From Kordiimonas laminariae (GTDB lineage Bacteria; Pseudomonadota; Alphaproteobacteria; Sphingomonadales; Kordiimonadaceae), in assembly GCF_023008165.1 (NCBI RefSeq), contig NZ_JAKQZA010000001.1, forward strand, positions 482,796 through 546,795: a stretch of DNA of 64,000 nt, written 5' to 3'. Shown one piece after another: positions 26,575-36,719 of the stretch. How positions within the stretch are numbered: position 1 is the first letter of the stretch; each line of letters starts with the position of its first letter. The position numbers and the translations under genes were made by a program. The notes under the pieces are model-generated. The model ran no database searches. It was not told where the DNA came from and saw only the letters and a program-made list of their open reading frames with translations.

Positions 26575-27333
26575 ATGTTTCGAGTGTTATTAATATTAGC
26601 GACATCGATCGGATGTTTATCCGGAAGTTCATATGCCGAGGAAGACCAAACTCCTTTGCGTTTGATCGCTACTCATGTACCGCCCTATTTCAATTATGCA
26701 GATGATGGTTCTGTCTCCGGCATCGGTGCCGATATCCTGAAAGCTGCTGGTAAAAACTGCGATATTCAGATCGAACTGAGCAATCACACTTGGGCACGTG
26801 CTCTCAGGCATGCAGAGATGGGGCATGCAGATGCTATTGCGCCTCTCGCCAAAACAAATGGGCGCGACAAAACCTATATTTTTTCCGAGCAACCAATTTT
26901 CACACTTGATATGGCCGTTTTCACGCTAAAGGAAAACAAGCAGCCAATCAGTGCAGATTTGCGCGAATTATACGGAAAAACTATCGGCACAATCAGAAAC
27001 GTATACATCTCTGAAGCTTTTGAAGTCGCAAAAAAGCAAAAACGCTTCAAACTGGCCGCCCGCGAACGATATGATGCCATGGCGCTTAGTATTTCCCGAA
27101 ACCGACTATATGCCTTTGTTGGTGACAGACGTATGGGAGAATACGGTGTTTCCCTGCAAGGCCTCGAAGATAAAGTGGTTGCTTCAGAACAGTCACTTAA
27201 CATGATGCCGGTTTATTTGGCTTATTCTCGTAAAGCGGGCCGTACAGAGCTCTATAGTAAATTCGATAAATGCCTGTCTGATACCATCAACAAAAACTCT
27301 CAATCCAGCACACAAGAAGCAAAAGCAGGCTAA
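26575..27333 (+). CDS. Periplasmic solute-binding protein, family 3
   Basis: 252-residue type 2 periplasmic-binding-fold protein (SBP_bac_3). The ATG at 26575 gives MFRVLLILATSIGCLSGSSYA, a Sec signal; I prefer it to the earlier TTG at 26542. Mature part: LRLIATHVPPYFNYADDGS, GIGADILKAAGKN, WARALRHAEMGHADAI and YGKTIGTIRN, the family pattern. No ABC permease or ATPase lies beside it, so it may be an orphan binding protein feeding a receptor. Ligand unknown. Confidence 0.82.
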   Translation: MFRVLLILATSIGCLSGSSYAEEDQTPLRLIATHVPPYFNYADDGSVSGIGADILKAAGKNCDIQIELSNHTWARALRHAEMGHADAIAPLAKTNGRDKTYIFSEQPIFTLDMAVFTLKENKQPISADLRELYGKTIGTIRNVYISEAFEVAKKQKRFKLAARERYDAMALSISRNRLYAFVGDRRMGEYGVSLQGLEDKVVASEQSLNMMPVYLAYSRKAGRTELYSKFDKCLSDTINKNSQSSTQEAKAG

Positions 27334-27417
27334 ATTTGCCACTCATGCAAAAATAAATTGCCTGCATAAGCATTTCTGCGGGTTATCAACAGCTTCACTA
27401 TCTGTTACAAGGCGCCC

Positions 27418-28491
27418 ATGAAATTTGTAGATCAGACAAGAATTTTTGTAAAAAGCGGCCCGGGTGGAAACGGTATTGTTTCTTTCCGCCGTGAAAAGTA
27501 CGTAGAGTTTGGCGGCCCAAATGGTGGTGATGGCGGCAAAGGCGGCGATATCACTTTTGAAGCTGTCGAAGGCCTGAACACGCTCGTAGATTACCGTTAT
27601 AAGCGCCACTATAAAGCGCCAAAAGGCCAGCACGGCATGGGTAAAAACATGACGGGTGCTGCCGGTAATGACATGATCCTGAAGGTACCTGTTGGCACCC
27701 AGATTTATGATGAAGATCAGGAATTTATCCTCGCCGACCTTGCAAAAGAAGGTGATACAATCACCCTTCTAAAAGGTGGTGAAGGTGGCCTTGGTAACAC
27801 TCATTTCAAAACATCCACAAACCGCGCACCTCGCCGCTGTACAGCAGGTGGTGAAGGCGAAGAAATGTGGATTGTTCTGCGTCTGAAACTTATCGCTGAC
27901 GCTGGCCTGCTTGGCTTGCCGAATGCCGGAAAATCCACATTCCTGAGCGCCGTTTCTCGCGCACGCCCGAAGATTGCAGATTATCCGTTCACCACCATTC
28001 GCCCACAACTAGGCGTGGTTGGCTTCAAGAACAATGAATTTGTGATGGCTGATATCCCGGGCCTTATCGAAGGCGCGAGTGAAGGTGTTGGCCTTGGTCA
28101 CCGTTTCCTTGGGCACGTTGAACGCTGTGGTGTGCTTCTCCACCTTATCGACGGTACGCAAGAAAACGTGGTGGACGCCTATGAGACCATCATGAATGAG
28201 GTGAATGAATATGGCGGTGAGCTGATTGGCAAACCAATGATCATTGGCCTGAATAAAATTGATAGCCTGACTGACGAAGAAATTACTGAAAAGAAAGCTG
28301 CCCTTGAGGAAGCTTCCGGTGATGTGGTTTATCCACTTTCAGGTGCCACTGGCGGCAATGTGCCAGAAGTTCTCGGTGCTCTCTGGGAAATCGTAAAAGT
28401 TGATATGGCTAACCGCCGTAAAGATGAAGAAGAAATCGAAGAAGAGCAGGAAGAAGAGACTGAAAGCACAGGCGGCTGGTCTCCAATTTAG
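27418..28491 (+). CDS. obgE: GTPase Obg/CgtA
   Basis: Essential ribosome-associated GTPase for 50S assembly and stress control, 357 residues. The Gly-rich Obg fold occupies about residues 1-158 ([16 protein letters not shown] and similar), and the G domain follows with G1 GLPNAGKST near 168, the DIPGLIEGA switch near 212 and NKID near 281. The C-terminus is an acidic tail ([14 protein letters not shown]). It follows the rpmA region, the usual alphaproteobacterial order, and leads the proB-proA run. Confidence 0.97.
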   Translation: MKFVDQTRIFVKSGPGGNGIVSFRREKYVEFGGPNGGDGGKGGDITFEAVEGLNTLVDYRYKRHYKAPKGQHGMGKNMTGAAGNDMILKVPVGTQIYDEDQEFILADLAKEGDTITLLKGGEGGLGNTHFKTSTNRAPRRCTAGGEGEEMWIVLRLKLIADAGLLGLPNAGKSTFLSAVSRARPKIADYPFTTIRPQLGVVGFKNNEFVMADIPGLIEGASEGVGLGHRFLGHVERCGVLLHLIDGTQENVVDAYETIMNEVNEYGGELIGKPMIIGLNKIDSLTDEEITEKKAALEEASGDVVYPLSGATGGNVPEVLGALWEIVKVDMANRRKDEEEIEEEQEEETESTGGWSPI

Positions 28492-28500
28492 CGAGAGATT

Positions 28501-29628
28501 ATGCAAGCCGAAAGCCATCATACACTTCTGAAAACTTCAAACCGGGTCGTGATTAAAATCGGCTCGGCTTTACTTGTGGACGGTGATGGCCTGCGCAAAG
28601 ACTGGATGGAAGCACTCGCCGATGATGTGGCCATGCTCCGCTCTGAAGGAAAGCAGGTTATTCTCGTTTCTTCCGGCGCGATTGCCATGGGCCGTGAAGC
28701 GCTTGGCTACACATCTCGCCCCAAGCAGCTTGAAGAAGCACAAGCGGCGGCGGCAATTGGGCAGATCAAACTAGCGCAAGCTTATCAGTCTCTCTTTGAC
28801 AAGCATGATACGCTAATTGCTCAGGTGCTTCTTACCATTGATGATATGGAAGATCGGCCGCGTTACCTGAACGCGCGTAACACGGTTGAAGCCCTGCTTG
28901 ATCACGGCGCCGTACCGCTGATCAACGAAAATGATACTGTAGCTACCACTGAAATCCGCTTTGGCGATAACGACAGACTGGCAGCACGTGTGGCCCAAAT
29001 GGCAAGCGCAGATGCGCTCTTACTCCTGAGCGACATCGACGGCCTTTACAATGCTGATCCGCGTTCTAATGCTGATGCACAGCATCTGCCGGTGATCGAA
29101 AACATCTCAGCCGACATTGAGGATATGGCCGGGCCACCTGCACAGCAAGGGGTGGGCTCAGGCGGTATGATTACCAAGATCGGCGCAGCGAAAATTGCGC
29201 TAGCCGGTGGCTGCTCGATGATTATTATGAACGGCGACAAACCGAACCCTGTGAAGCGCCTTTTGGGCGGAGAGCGCAACACATTGTTCCCGGCAACCAC
29301 CACCCCGCTGGCGGTTCGGAAACAGTGGATACAGGGCATGATGGCACCAAAGGGCTTTATCCATGTGGATGAAGGTGCCGTAAACGCTTTAAAGAAAGGC
29401 GCAAGTCTTCTTTCAGCGGGTGTTACAGAAGTTGACGGCAATTTTGAACGGGGTGATCTTATTGCTATCATGGGGCCAGATGGCCATCTCGTCGGACAAG
29501 GGTTGATATCATATCCGGCATCAGATGCGGAAAAAATGATGGGGCTTAAAAGCAGCGAAGCCAATGCCATTCTTGGGCATGCAGGTCGCTCTTCCCTAAT
29601 CCACCGCGATGACCTGGTTTTATTGTAG
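28501..29628 (+). CDS. proB: Glutamate 5-kinase
   Basis: First step of proline synthesis: ATP-dependent phosphorylation of glutamate. 375 residues. The amino-acid-kinase domain has [11 protein letters not shown] near residue 18, [14 protein letters not shown] near 57 and [17 protein letters not shown] near 142, and a C-terminal PUA domain covers about residues 280-375, as in full-length ProB. It starts nine bases after obgE and is followed by proA after eleven. Confidence 0.97.
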   Translation: MQAESHHTLLKTSNRVVIKIGSALLVDGDGLRKDWMEALADDVAMLRSEGKQVILVSSGAIAMGREALGYTSRPKQLEEAQAAAAIGQIKLAQAYQSLFDKHDTLIAQVLLTIDDMEDRPRYLNARNTVEALLDHGAVPLINENDTVATTEIRFGDNDRLAARVAQMASADALLLLSDIDGLYNADPRSNADAQHLPVIENISADIEDMAGPPAQQGVGSGGMITKIGAAKIALAGGCSMIIMNGDKPNPVKRLLGGERNTLFPATTTPLAVRKQWIQGMMAPKGFIHVDEGAVNALKKGASLLSAGVTEVDGNFERGDLIAIMGPDGHLVGQGLISYPASDAEKMMGLKSSEANAILGHAGRSSLIHRDDLVLL

Positions 29629-29639
29629 GAGTACTGAGG

Positions 29640-30905
29640 GTGCAGACCGCTGAGGAAATTGTTGAGTTGATGACAGGCATGGGCGAACGCGCCCGCAAAG
29701 CTGCAAGTGTGCTCGCTCAAGCCCCGACAGAACAAAAGAATAAAGCGCTTCAAATGGCGGCTGACAGCCTGCGCGCCAACAAAAGCCGCCTGCTTGCTGC
29801 CAACACCAAAGATATTATCTACGGTGAAGAAAAAAGCCTGACGGACGCGATGATTGACCGCTTGAAGCTGGACGATACGCGTATTGAAGCAATTGCAGCC
29901 AGCCTTGAAGAAATCATCAAATTGGATGACCCCGTAGGTGATGTTATGGCCCAGTGGGACCAACCATCTGGCCTGAACATCAGCCGTGTGCGTGTACCAC
30001 TTGGTGTGATTGGCGTGATCTATGAAAGCCGCCCAAATGTAACGGCAGATGCTGGCGCACTCTGCCTTAAGGCGGGTAATGCGGTTATCCTGCGCGGCGG
30101 CAGTGAAAGCTTCCATTCAAGTACGCTCATTCACGAATGTTTGGTAGAAGGCTTAGAAGGCGCAGGTCTACCTGCTGATTCTATCCAGCTTGTACCAACC
30201 CGTGATCGCTGTGCTGTTGGTATGATGCTGAAGATGACAGGCGTGATTGATATCATCGTACCTCGTGGCGGCCGTTCACTTGTTGAGCGTGTTCAAAACG
30301 AAAGCCGAGTGCCCGTGTTTGCGCACCTTGAAGGCATCTGCCACGTATATGTGGATGCAGATGCTGATATCGAAAAAGCAAAAGACGTAGCGCTTAACGC
30401 TAAAATGCGCCGCACAGGCATTTGCGGGGCCATGGAGACACTGCTGATTGATCGCAAGATCGCTGATAGAGCTTTAGAGATTATCGAACCTATCGCGGCT
30501 TTGGGATGTGAAATCCGCGGTGATGAAACTATCGCGGCACTAGATGCTTCATACAAACTAGCTACAGATGAAGATTGGGATACAGAATATCTGGAGCCTA
30601 TCCTTTCTGTGAAGTTCGTGGACGGTGTAGCCGATGCCATAGGACACATTTCTGTTCACTCTTCCGGGCATACAGAATCAATCATCACTGAAAATTCAGA
30701 AGCCGCAGAGAAATTCTTAAAATGCGTAGACAGCGCCATTGTAATGCATAATGCCTCTACCCAGTTCGCGGATGGCGGTGAATTTGGTATGGGTGCAGAA
30801 ATTGGTATTGCAACTGGCCGCATTCATGCCCGCGGCCCTGTTGGGCTAGAGCAGCTAACAAGCTTTAAGTATCAAGTACGCGGCACGGGGCAAACCCGCT
30901 CGTGA
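29640..30905 (+). CDS. proA: Gamma-glutamyl phosphate reductase
   Basis: Second step of proline synthesis, NADPH-dependent reduction of glutamyl phosphate; 421 residues. Starts with GTG at 29640 after GAGGG. The aldehyde-dehydrogenase-like fold has [19 protein letters not shown] near residue 120, [19 protein letters not shown] near 205 and the active Cys in [12 protein letters not shown] near 262. Its stop overlaps the GTG of nadD. Confidence 0.97.
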   Translation: MQTAEEIVELMTGMGERARKAASVLAQAPTEQKNKALQMAADSLRANKSRLLAANTKDIIYGEEKSLTDAMIDRLKLDDTRIEAIAASLEEIIKLDDPVGDVMAQWDQPSGLNISRVRVPLGVIGVIYESRPNVTADAGALCLKAGNAVILRGGSESFHSSTLIHECLVEGLEGAGLPADSIQLVPTRDRCAVGMMLKMTGVIDIIVPRGGRSLVERVQNESRVPVFAHLEGICHVYVDADADIEKAKDVALNAKMRRTGICGAMETLLIDRKIADRALEIIEPIAALGCEIRGDETIAALDASYKLATDEDWDTEYLEPILSVKFVDGVADAIGHISVHSSGHTESIITENSEAAEKFLKCVDSAIVMHNASTQFADGGEFGMGAEIGIATGRIHARGPVGLEQLTSFKYQVRGTGQTRS

Positions 30906-31552
30906 ATACCCCCTGGAAATCCGGCACCCTGTTCAGGGAAGCTGCAAAATATAGAGGCCGATCCATCGGCCTTTATGGCGGTAGCTTCAATCCATCCCAC
31001 AAAGGCCATATCCATATTGCTAGGGAAGCAAAAAAACGCCTTGGTCTTGATGAAGTGTGGTTTCTCGTAAGCCCCGGCAACCCCTTAAAACCAACCCAAG
31101 GGATGGCAAGCTTAGAAGAACGCATGGAAAGCGTAGCCGACCGTGTAGGCGGCAGTGCAGGCTTCCGGGTAAGAGATATCGAATCAGAACTTGAGACAAA
31201 CATCAGCATACATACGGTTTCTGCCTTGAAATCAGAACTACCGCACACAAACTTTATATGGCTGATGGGCGCTGATAATCTTGCCACTTTCCACCATTGG
31301 CGGGATTGGCAAAAGATAGCAGGAATCCTACCCATTGCGGTTTTTGACCGGTCAGAGTATGCTTTAAAAGGATTGAAGAGCCAATTTGCCCGGCAGTTTG
31401 CTCGCAAACAAGTGCCGTATCGAAGGCTTAAACGATCTAAAACACCTGCATGGACCTTTATGACGATTCCCCGTCATCCGGGTTCGGCAACACAAATTCG
31501 TAACCAAGTTGGTGATAATTGGTATGCGAATTGGAAAAGAAAGGACACCTAG
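30902..31552 (+). CDS. nadD: Nicotinate-nucleotide adenylyltransferase
   Basis: Forms deamido-NAD from nicotinate mononucleotide and ATP. 216 residues starting with GTG overlapped with the proA stop (GTGA). Nucleotidyl transferase motif [15 protein letters not shown] near residue 26 and [10 protein letters not shown] near 56, [14 protein letters not shown] near 120 and SATQIR near 198 (family ISSTxIR position). Confidence 0.94.
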   Translation: MNTPWKSGTLFREAAKYRGRSIGLYGGSFNPSHKGHIHIAREAKKRLGLDEVWFLVSPGNPLKPTQGMASLEERMESVADRVGGSAGFRVRDIESELETNISIHTVSALKSELPHTNFIWLMGADNLATFHHWRDWQKIAGILPIAVFDRSEYALKGLKSQFARQFARKQVPYRRLKRSKTPAWTFMTIPRHPGSATQIRNQVGDNWYANWKRKDT

Positions 31553-31948
31553 TTGCACACATCATCGGAGACGCCAAGCGTCGCTGATCCTTCCCCGGCA
31601 CTCGCTGCTGAGGATCTTTTAAAAACAGCAGTTACCAGCCTTGACGACAATAAGGCTGAAGACATCGTATCCATTGATCTTGCTGGTAAATCAGGTATTG
31701 CAGACTATATCGTTATCGCGAATGGCCGCTCTCAGCGCCAAGTTGCTGCGCTTGCTGATTATGTTATCAAAGATCTAAAAAAAGCTGGCCACAGAGACCT
31801 TGTTGTTCAAGGCCTTGAGCAAGCTGACTGGGTATTGATCGATGCTAACGATATTGTAGTTCACATTTTCCGCCCTGAAGTTCGCAGCTTCTATAATCTG
31901 GATAAAATGTGGGGTGCTGATCTTGATGACAAGGAAGTGGTGAACTAA
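31553..31948 (+). CDS. rsfS: Ribosome silencing factor RsfS
   Basis: Binds ribosomal protein L14 and blocks subunit joining when nutrients are scarce. 131 residues from a TTG at 31553 with AAAGGA nine bases upstream. Conserved words: DDNKAEDIVSIDLAGKSGIADYIVIANGRSQ split over the core, GLEQADWVLIDANDIVVHIF and YNLDKMWG. The TTG codes the first M of MHTSSETPSV, a short extension common in this group. Confidence 0.93.
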   Translation: MHTSSETPSVADPSPALAAEDLLKTAVTSLDDNKAEDIVSIDLAGKSGIADYIVIANGRSQRQVAALADYVIKDLKKAGHRDLVVQGLEQADWVLIDANDIVVHIFRPEVRSFYNLDKMWGADLDDKEVVN

Positions 31949-32008
31949 TCACCCTGCCTTTCTGTTATCAGGATATTGACCGAAGCTTTTCGCTTCGAAG
32001 AGGCTGTT

Positions 32009-32470
32009 TTGCACATTTCAATCATCGCTATTGGCCGTATGCAACGGGGTCCTGAACAGGCGCTTGTGGATGAATACCAAAAGCGCCTTCCCTGGAAGAC
32101 CAATATCATAGAAATCGATATGAAAAAGCCCGCGGGTACAGCGGCTGAACGCAAGAAGCGTGAGGCCGAACGCTTGCTCGCGGCTGTGCCAGACGGCGCC
32201 GCCCTTGTGGTACTGGATGAGAACGGCAAGAATTTCAAATCCCGTGAATTCGCTGGTAAAATTGATAACTGGCAGATGGCTGGCTACAGCCATATTGCTT
32301 TTGTAATCGGCGGTGCCGACGGGCTGGATAGCAGTGTTCTCAACCGTGCAGACTTGAAAATTGCCTTAGGTAGTTTAACGTGGCCTCACATGATGGTGCG
32401 GGTTATGCTATCAGAACAAATATATCGTGCCTGGTCGATCATTACTGGGCACCCTTATCATAGGGATTAA
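32009..32470 (+). CDS. rlmH: 23S rRNA (pseudouridine1915-N3)-methyltransferase RlmH
   Basis: SPOUT-fold methyltransferase acting on the 70S ribosome. I choose the TTG at 32009, giving MHISIIAIGRMQRGPEQAL, because RlmH begins right at this strand; the open frame from 31976 adds an unrelated extension. The knot is near the C-terminus: FVIGGADGLD and SLTWPHMMVRVMLSEQIYRA, ending GHPYHRD, all expected. About 153 residues, normal. AGAGG lies eight bases before the TTG. Confidence 0.95.
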   Translation: MHISIIAIGRMQRGPEQALVDEYQKRLPWKTNIIEIDMKKPAGTAAERKKREAERLLAAVPDGAALVVLDENGKNFKSREFAGKIDNWQMAGYSHIAFVIGGADGLDSSVLNRADLKIALGSLTWPHMMVRVMLSEQIYRAWSIITGHPYHRD

Positions 32471-32508
32471 CGCCCTAGTTAAACTGTCAGACGAGTAACG
32501 GATTTGCC

Positions 32509-34074
32509 ATGAGCACAAACACAGCCACGCCGAAAAAACCAGTTGTTCTTTGCATATTGGACGGCTTTGGATACCGCGAACAGGAAGCGGATAATGCGAT
32601 TAAACTGGCAAATACCCCAACCTATGACCGCTTGTGGAACAGTGTGCCGCGTGCATGGCTGAAAACCAGTGGTCTGGCTGTTGGCTTGCCTGACGGCCAA
32701 ATGGGTAACTCTGAAGTAGGTCATACGAACCTTGGTGGTGGCCGCGTGGTGATGCAAGACCTGCCGCGCATTGATAAAGCTGCTGAAACTGGTGAGCTTG
32801 CAAGCAACTCGGAACTTGTTGCTTTTATTGATGCGCTTAAGGCATCCGGTGGCACAGCGCACCTGATGGGCCTTATGTCACCGGGTGGTGTGCACAGCCA
32901 CCAGGATCATATGACAGCACTTACAAAAATTATTGCTGAAGCTGGGGTGCCTGTGCGCATCCACGCCTTTATGGATGGCCGCGATACACCGCCACGCTCT
33001 GCCCTACCGTTCCTTGAGAAATTCGAAGCTGACATAGCAAGTGCAAATGATGCTTCTATCGCAACGATGACAGGCCGTTACTGGGCTATGGACCGTGACA
33101 GCCGCTGGGACCGTGTGGAAAAAGCCTATAACGCTATGGTTAGAGGTGATGCGGCTTATACATCTACAAATTCCATTGAGGGCATTGAAGCTGCTTACGC
33201 ACGTGATGAGAATGATGAGTTTGTAGAGCCAACACTTGTTGGTGGTTATGCCGGCATGCAAGATGGTGATGGCCTTCTTATGGCTAATTTCCGTGCTGAC
33301 CGTGCTCGTGAAATCCTGACCACACTTGTGGACCCAGCCTTCGACGGTTTTGACCGCAGCACCACAATTAAGTTTGCCGCACAAACCGGCATGGTTGAAT
33401 ATTCCAGCGCTCACAATGCGTTTCTAAAGGTAATTTTCCCTTCAGAAAATATTGTAAACAGCCTTGGTGAAACACTTGCAAATGCTCGCATTCCACAGCT
33501 CCGCATAGCAGAGACAGAGAAGTACGCCCACGTTACCTTCTTCTTTAACGGCGGCGCTGAAGACCCATTTGAGGGCGAGGACCGTATCCTTATCCCGTCA
33601 CCCGATGTGGCCACATATGATCTCAAGCCAGAAATGTCAGCGCCTGAGGTAACCGATAAGCTTGTAGAAGCGATTGAAAGCGGCAAGTACGGCGCAATCA
33701 TTGTTAATTACGCGAACCCGGATATGGTGGGCCACACAGGCGTACTATCAGCGGCTATTAAAGCTGTTGAAACCATTGATGCATGCATCACTCGTCTTGA
33801 AGAAGCAGTGAAAAAGGTAGACGGCGCTATGATCATCACCGCTGACCACGGCAATGTGGAACAGATGGTTGATGAAAACACAGGCCAACCGCACACAGCA
33901 CACACAAACTTTGATGTGCCAGCGCTTCTTATAAACCATGAATCAAGTTTTGAAGATGGTAGTCTTGCCGATGTATCGCCAACCCTTCTCTCTATTATGG
34001 GTGTTGAGCAACCAACAGAGATGACAGGCCGATCACTCGTATCAAATGAAGCGGACGTTCGTGCCTCTGCTTAA
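32509..34074 (+). CDS. gpmI: Phosphoglycerate mutase, cofactor-independent
   Basis: Glycolytic interconversion of 3- and 2-phosphoglycerate, manganese-dependent iPGM, 521 residues. It begins with VVLCILDGFGYREQ and carries the phospho-serine in GQMGNSEVGHTNLG near residue 66, RDTPPRSALPF near 165 and the metal site MIITADHGNVEQM near 445. Full length. Its end overlaps the start of the EnvC-like gene by 29 bases. Confidence 0.97.
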   Translation: MSTNTATPKKPVVLCILDGFGYREQEADNAIKLANTPTYDRLWNSVPRAWLKTSGLAVGLPDGQMGNSEVGHTNLGGGRVVMQDLPRIDKAAETGELASNSELVAFIDALKASGGTAHLMGLMSPGGVHSHQDHMTALTKIIAEAGVPVRIHAFMDGRDTPPRSALPFLEKFEADIASANDASIATMTGRYWAMDRDSRWDRVEKAYNAMVRGDAAYTSTNSIEGIEAAYARDENDEFVEPTLVGGYAGMQDGDGLLMANFRADRAREILTTLVDPAFDGFDRSTTIKFAAQTGMVEYSSAHNAFLKVIFPSENIVNSLGETLANARIPQLRIAETEKYAHVTFFFNGGAEDPFEGEDRILIPSPDVATYDLKPEMSAPEVTDKLVEAIESGKYGAIIVNYANPDMVGHTGVLSAAIKAVETIDACITRLEEAVKKVDGAMIITADHGNVEQMVDENTGQPHTAHTNFDVPALLINHESSFEDGSLADVSPTLLSIMGVEQPTEMTGRSLVSNEADVRASA

Positions 34075-35290
34075 GCGGCAATATAAAGGGCACTTTGCTC
34101 ATAGCCGATTGGTTTTAAGCGGCTTGCTGGCTACTACGCTCATGGTAAGCCAGCCTCTTCTGGCGCAGGAAAAAAATGAAGCCGCTAAACGGCGTTTGGA
34201 AGAAATCACCAAAACCATCAAAGAAACGGAAGCTCAAAAACAAGAACTGGAAGATAAAAGCACCTTCGCCCTTAGTGAAGCGGAACGGCTTTCTATTCAG
34301 CTTGTTGAGCTCGCACAAAGTATCCGATCCTCAGAGGCGAACGCCAGTAGGCTCGAAAACCGTATTGAAATCTTGGAAATTGAAGTACGGGATAAAGAAC
34401 AACGGCTAGATGGCAGACAGGATGAACTTCTGGAACTGCTCTCTGTTCTTGAACGCCTTTCCAAGCGCCCAGCAGCTCTTGCCTTACTTCAGCCACGGGA
34501 AGCCCTTACAACAGCAAGAAGCGCTTCGCTGATGGGTACCATCATTCCTGATATTAGGGAAAAAGCCCAAGCACTTAGAGGCGAGCTTACATTGCTTGCC
34601 AATATGCAAAAGGAGTTAGGTGAAGAACGCTTTGCCCTTAAAAATACCTTGGAGCAGTTAACCCTTAATCAAGGAAAAATTGATCTACTGGTAAGACAGC
34701 GCAGAAGTGAAGCGCAAAAAGCGTCTCAGCAAGCAGAAGCACTGGAACGTGAACTAAAGAAATTTGCACGTGATGCTAAAAACTTGCAGGATTTGATCGC
34801 AAAACTGGAACAGCAGGCCGCAAAAGCGAAACGTTTAGCTGAAAAACGGCCTAAAGTTATAGAACGTGCAAACGCCAGTTTAACGGGTGTACCGATAAAC
34901 CGCAGAAAAGGAAGTTTGATCTTCCCGGCTATCGGACGATTGATAAGCCACTTTGGAGACAAGGAACCCGTTGGAAATGCACAAGGTATTAAGATTGAAA
35001 CCCGATTAGGTGCACAAGTTGTTGCCCCCTATGAAGGGAAAATCGTTTTTGCCGGGCCGTTTAGAGATTATGGCCAACTATTGATTGTTGAACACGCAGG
35101 CGGTTACCATAGTCTGCTTGCGGGACTAGATGAACTTTCAGGCGCTGTTGGACAGTGGGTTTTAACAGGGGAACCGCTAGGAACCATGGCACTGAGTGAT
35201 GAAACAGACCAGCTGTATCTGGAAATGCGCCATAAGGGCCGCGCAATTAACCCAGAACCTTGGTTACAAAAGCAATTAGCTTCTCGCTGA
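34046..35290 (+). CDS. EnvC-like murein hydrolase activator
   Basis: 414-residue periplasmic protein with a signal ending QPLLAQ, a long coiled coil of about residues 45-125 and 190-270, and a C-terminal LytM (M23-like) domain. The zinc motifs are degenerate: GIKIETRLG has no HxxxD His and LYLEMRHKG lacks HxH, so it should activate a cell-wall amidase rather than cut peptidoglycan itself. The start is ATG at 34046, overlapping gpmI; a TTG at 34109 is an alternative. Gene order gpmI-envC-ctpA is conserved in many proteobacteria. Confidence 0.9.
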   Translation: MKRTFVPLLKRQYKGHFAHSRLVLSGLLATTLMVSQPLLAQEKNEAAKRRLEEITKTIKETEAQKQELEDKSTFALSEAERLSIQLVELAQSIRSSEANASRLENRIEILEIEVRDKEQRLDGRQDELLELLSVLERLSKRPAALALLQPREALTTARSASLMGTIIPDIREKAQALRGELTLLANMQKELGEERFALKNTLEQLTLNQGKIDLLVRQRRSEAQKASQQAEALERELKKFARDAKNLQDLIAKLEQQAAKAKRLAEKRPKVIERANASLTGVPINRRKGSLIFPAIGRLISHFGDKEPVGNAQGIKIETRLGAQVVAPYEGKIVFAGPFRDYGQLLIVEHAGGYHSLLAGLDELSGAVGQWVLTGEPLGTMALSDETDQLYLEMRHKGRAINPEPWLQKQLASR

Positions 35291-35315
35291 TTGCAGATGA
35301 GTAGAAAGGTATGTA

Positions 35316-36662
35316 ATGCGTAAATTTGTGACGAGCGCCTTGATTGCTTTCATGATGGCTATGCCAGCAGAAGCACAGAAATCTAAATCTGATGAAGATG
35401 AACTATATAAACAGCTTGATCTTCTTGTGAATATTCTTGAGCGCGTCAGAAATGATTATGTAGACGAAGTGGACGACAAAGAAGTGATCGAAGCTGCCAT
35501 CCAAGGCATGCTGAAATCGCTGGATCCACACTCAACATATCTGAACCCCGATGTTTTCCAGCAGGTGCGTGTTCAAACCGAAGGTGAATATGGTGGCCTA
35601 GGTATTGAAGTGCAGATGGAAAACGGCGTGGTGAAAGTCGTTTCCCCTATCGATGATACGCCAGCCGCCAAAGCAGGTGTTCAGGGCGGCGATTATATCA
35701 CCCATATTGATGGTGATGCCATTCTCGGTAAAACCCTGACAGAAGCCGTGAAAGAAATGCGCGGCAAAGTGGGTGAACCAATTATCGTTACCATCGTTCG
35801 CGAAGGTGAAGATGGCCCCTTTGATATGGAAATTATCCGCGAGAAAATTCTCGTTCGCTCTGTTCGCCACCGTATCGAAGAAGATACAATCGGATATATC
35901 CGTGTAACCACTTTCAACATGCAATCTGGTGTTGGTGTGGAAAACGCTATTGAAAAATTGATGGAACAATCTGGTGGTGCGCTTGACGGTGTTATTCTAG
36001 ATCTTCGCAACAATCCGGGAGGCCTTCTAAAAGAAGCCATCCGTATTTCAGATGCTTTCCTCGACCGTGGTGAGATTGTTTCTACTCGTGGCCGCCGTCC
36101 AGAAAACAATAACCGCTGGTACGCTACACCGGGTGATATGCTTGATGGCCTACCTGTTGTTGTTCTGACAAATGCTTATTCTGCATCTGCCTCTGAAATT
36201 GTTGCAGGTGCCTTGCAGGACCATCGCCGTGCTATCGTGCTTGGTGACAAAACATTTGGTAAGGGTACTGTGCAAAGTGAAATTCGTTTAGGTCGCCGCG
36301 CGAACCAAGCTATTCGCCTGACAACTGCACGCTACTTCACACCAAGTGGCCGTTCTATCCAAGAGCGTGGCGTGGAGCCAGATATCCCACTACAGTTCCC
36401 ACGTCCAAAAAGCCAGCGCAATGCGCAGCCTCGCCGTGAAGCAGACTTAAACGGTGTCATCAGAAACGACCAGCGCAAACTTGACCGCAGTGGTGAAGAA
36501 GGCGCTCTCGATAATAGTGTTTCTGTTGAAGAAGCGACAAAAGAAACTGCAGGAAAAGAGCCAGAACGGGTTGACGTACAACTGAGATATGCGATTAAGC
36601 TATTGAAAAACCTTTCCCGCTTGCCTGAAGAGCAAGTGGCGGAAGCTGAAATTAAACAATAG
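35316..36662 (+). CDS. ctpA: Carboxy-terminal processing protease, S41 family
   Basis: Periplasmic serine protease, 448 residues, signal MRKFVTSALIAFMMAMPAEA. A PDZ domain lies around residues 85-170 (GLGIEVQMENGVVKVVSP). The S41 core has DLRNNPGGLL near 229 and the Ser-Lys dyad in YSASASEIVAGAL near 290 and GDKTFGKGTVQ near 312. AAAGG is upstream of the ATG at 35316. It likely processes cell-envelope proteins together with the EnvC-like partner. Confidence 0.95.
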   Translation: MRKFVTSALIAFMMAMPAEAQKSKSDEDELYKQLDLLVNILERVRNDYVDEVDDKEVIEAAIQGMLKSLDPHSTYLNPDVFQQVRVQTEGEYGGLGIEVQMENGVVKVVSPIDDTPAAKAGVQGGDYITHIDGDAILGKTLTEAVKEMRGKVGEPIIVTIVREGEDGPFDMEIIREKILVRSVRHRIEEDTIGYIRVTTFNMQSGVGVENAIEKLMEQSGGALDGVILDLRNNPGGLLKEAIRISDAFLDRGEIVSTRGRRPENNNRWYATPGDMLDGLPVVVLTNAYSASASEIVAGALQDHRRAIVLGDKTFGKGTVQSEIRLGRRANQAIRLTTARYFTPSGRSIQERGVEPDIPLQFPRPKSQRNAQPRREADLNGVIRNDQRKLDRSGEEGALDNSVSVEEATKETAGKEPERVDVQLRYAIKLLKNLSRLPEEQVAEAEIKQ

Positions 36663-36668
36663 CCGCTT

Positions 36669-36690
36669 GCCAGAAGCAATTGCTTCTGGC
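36669..36690. repeat. Perfect 22-base palindrome between ctpA and the deacetylase-like gene
   Basis: GCCAGAAGCAA and TTGCTTCTGGC face each other with no spacer. It is the strongest symmetry in this gap and probably forms a hairpin in the transcript or a protein-binding site. It has no U tail, so it is not a standard terminator. Confidence 0.5.
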
Positions 36691-36719
36691 TTGTAGCAAA
36701 CAAAGAGGGTCGAGCTAAC

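Noticed and set aside
29046-30116. Long minus-strand open frame of about 356 codons
   Set aside because: It is antisense to proB and proA, whose products match their families over full length.
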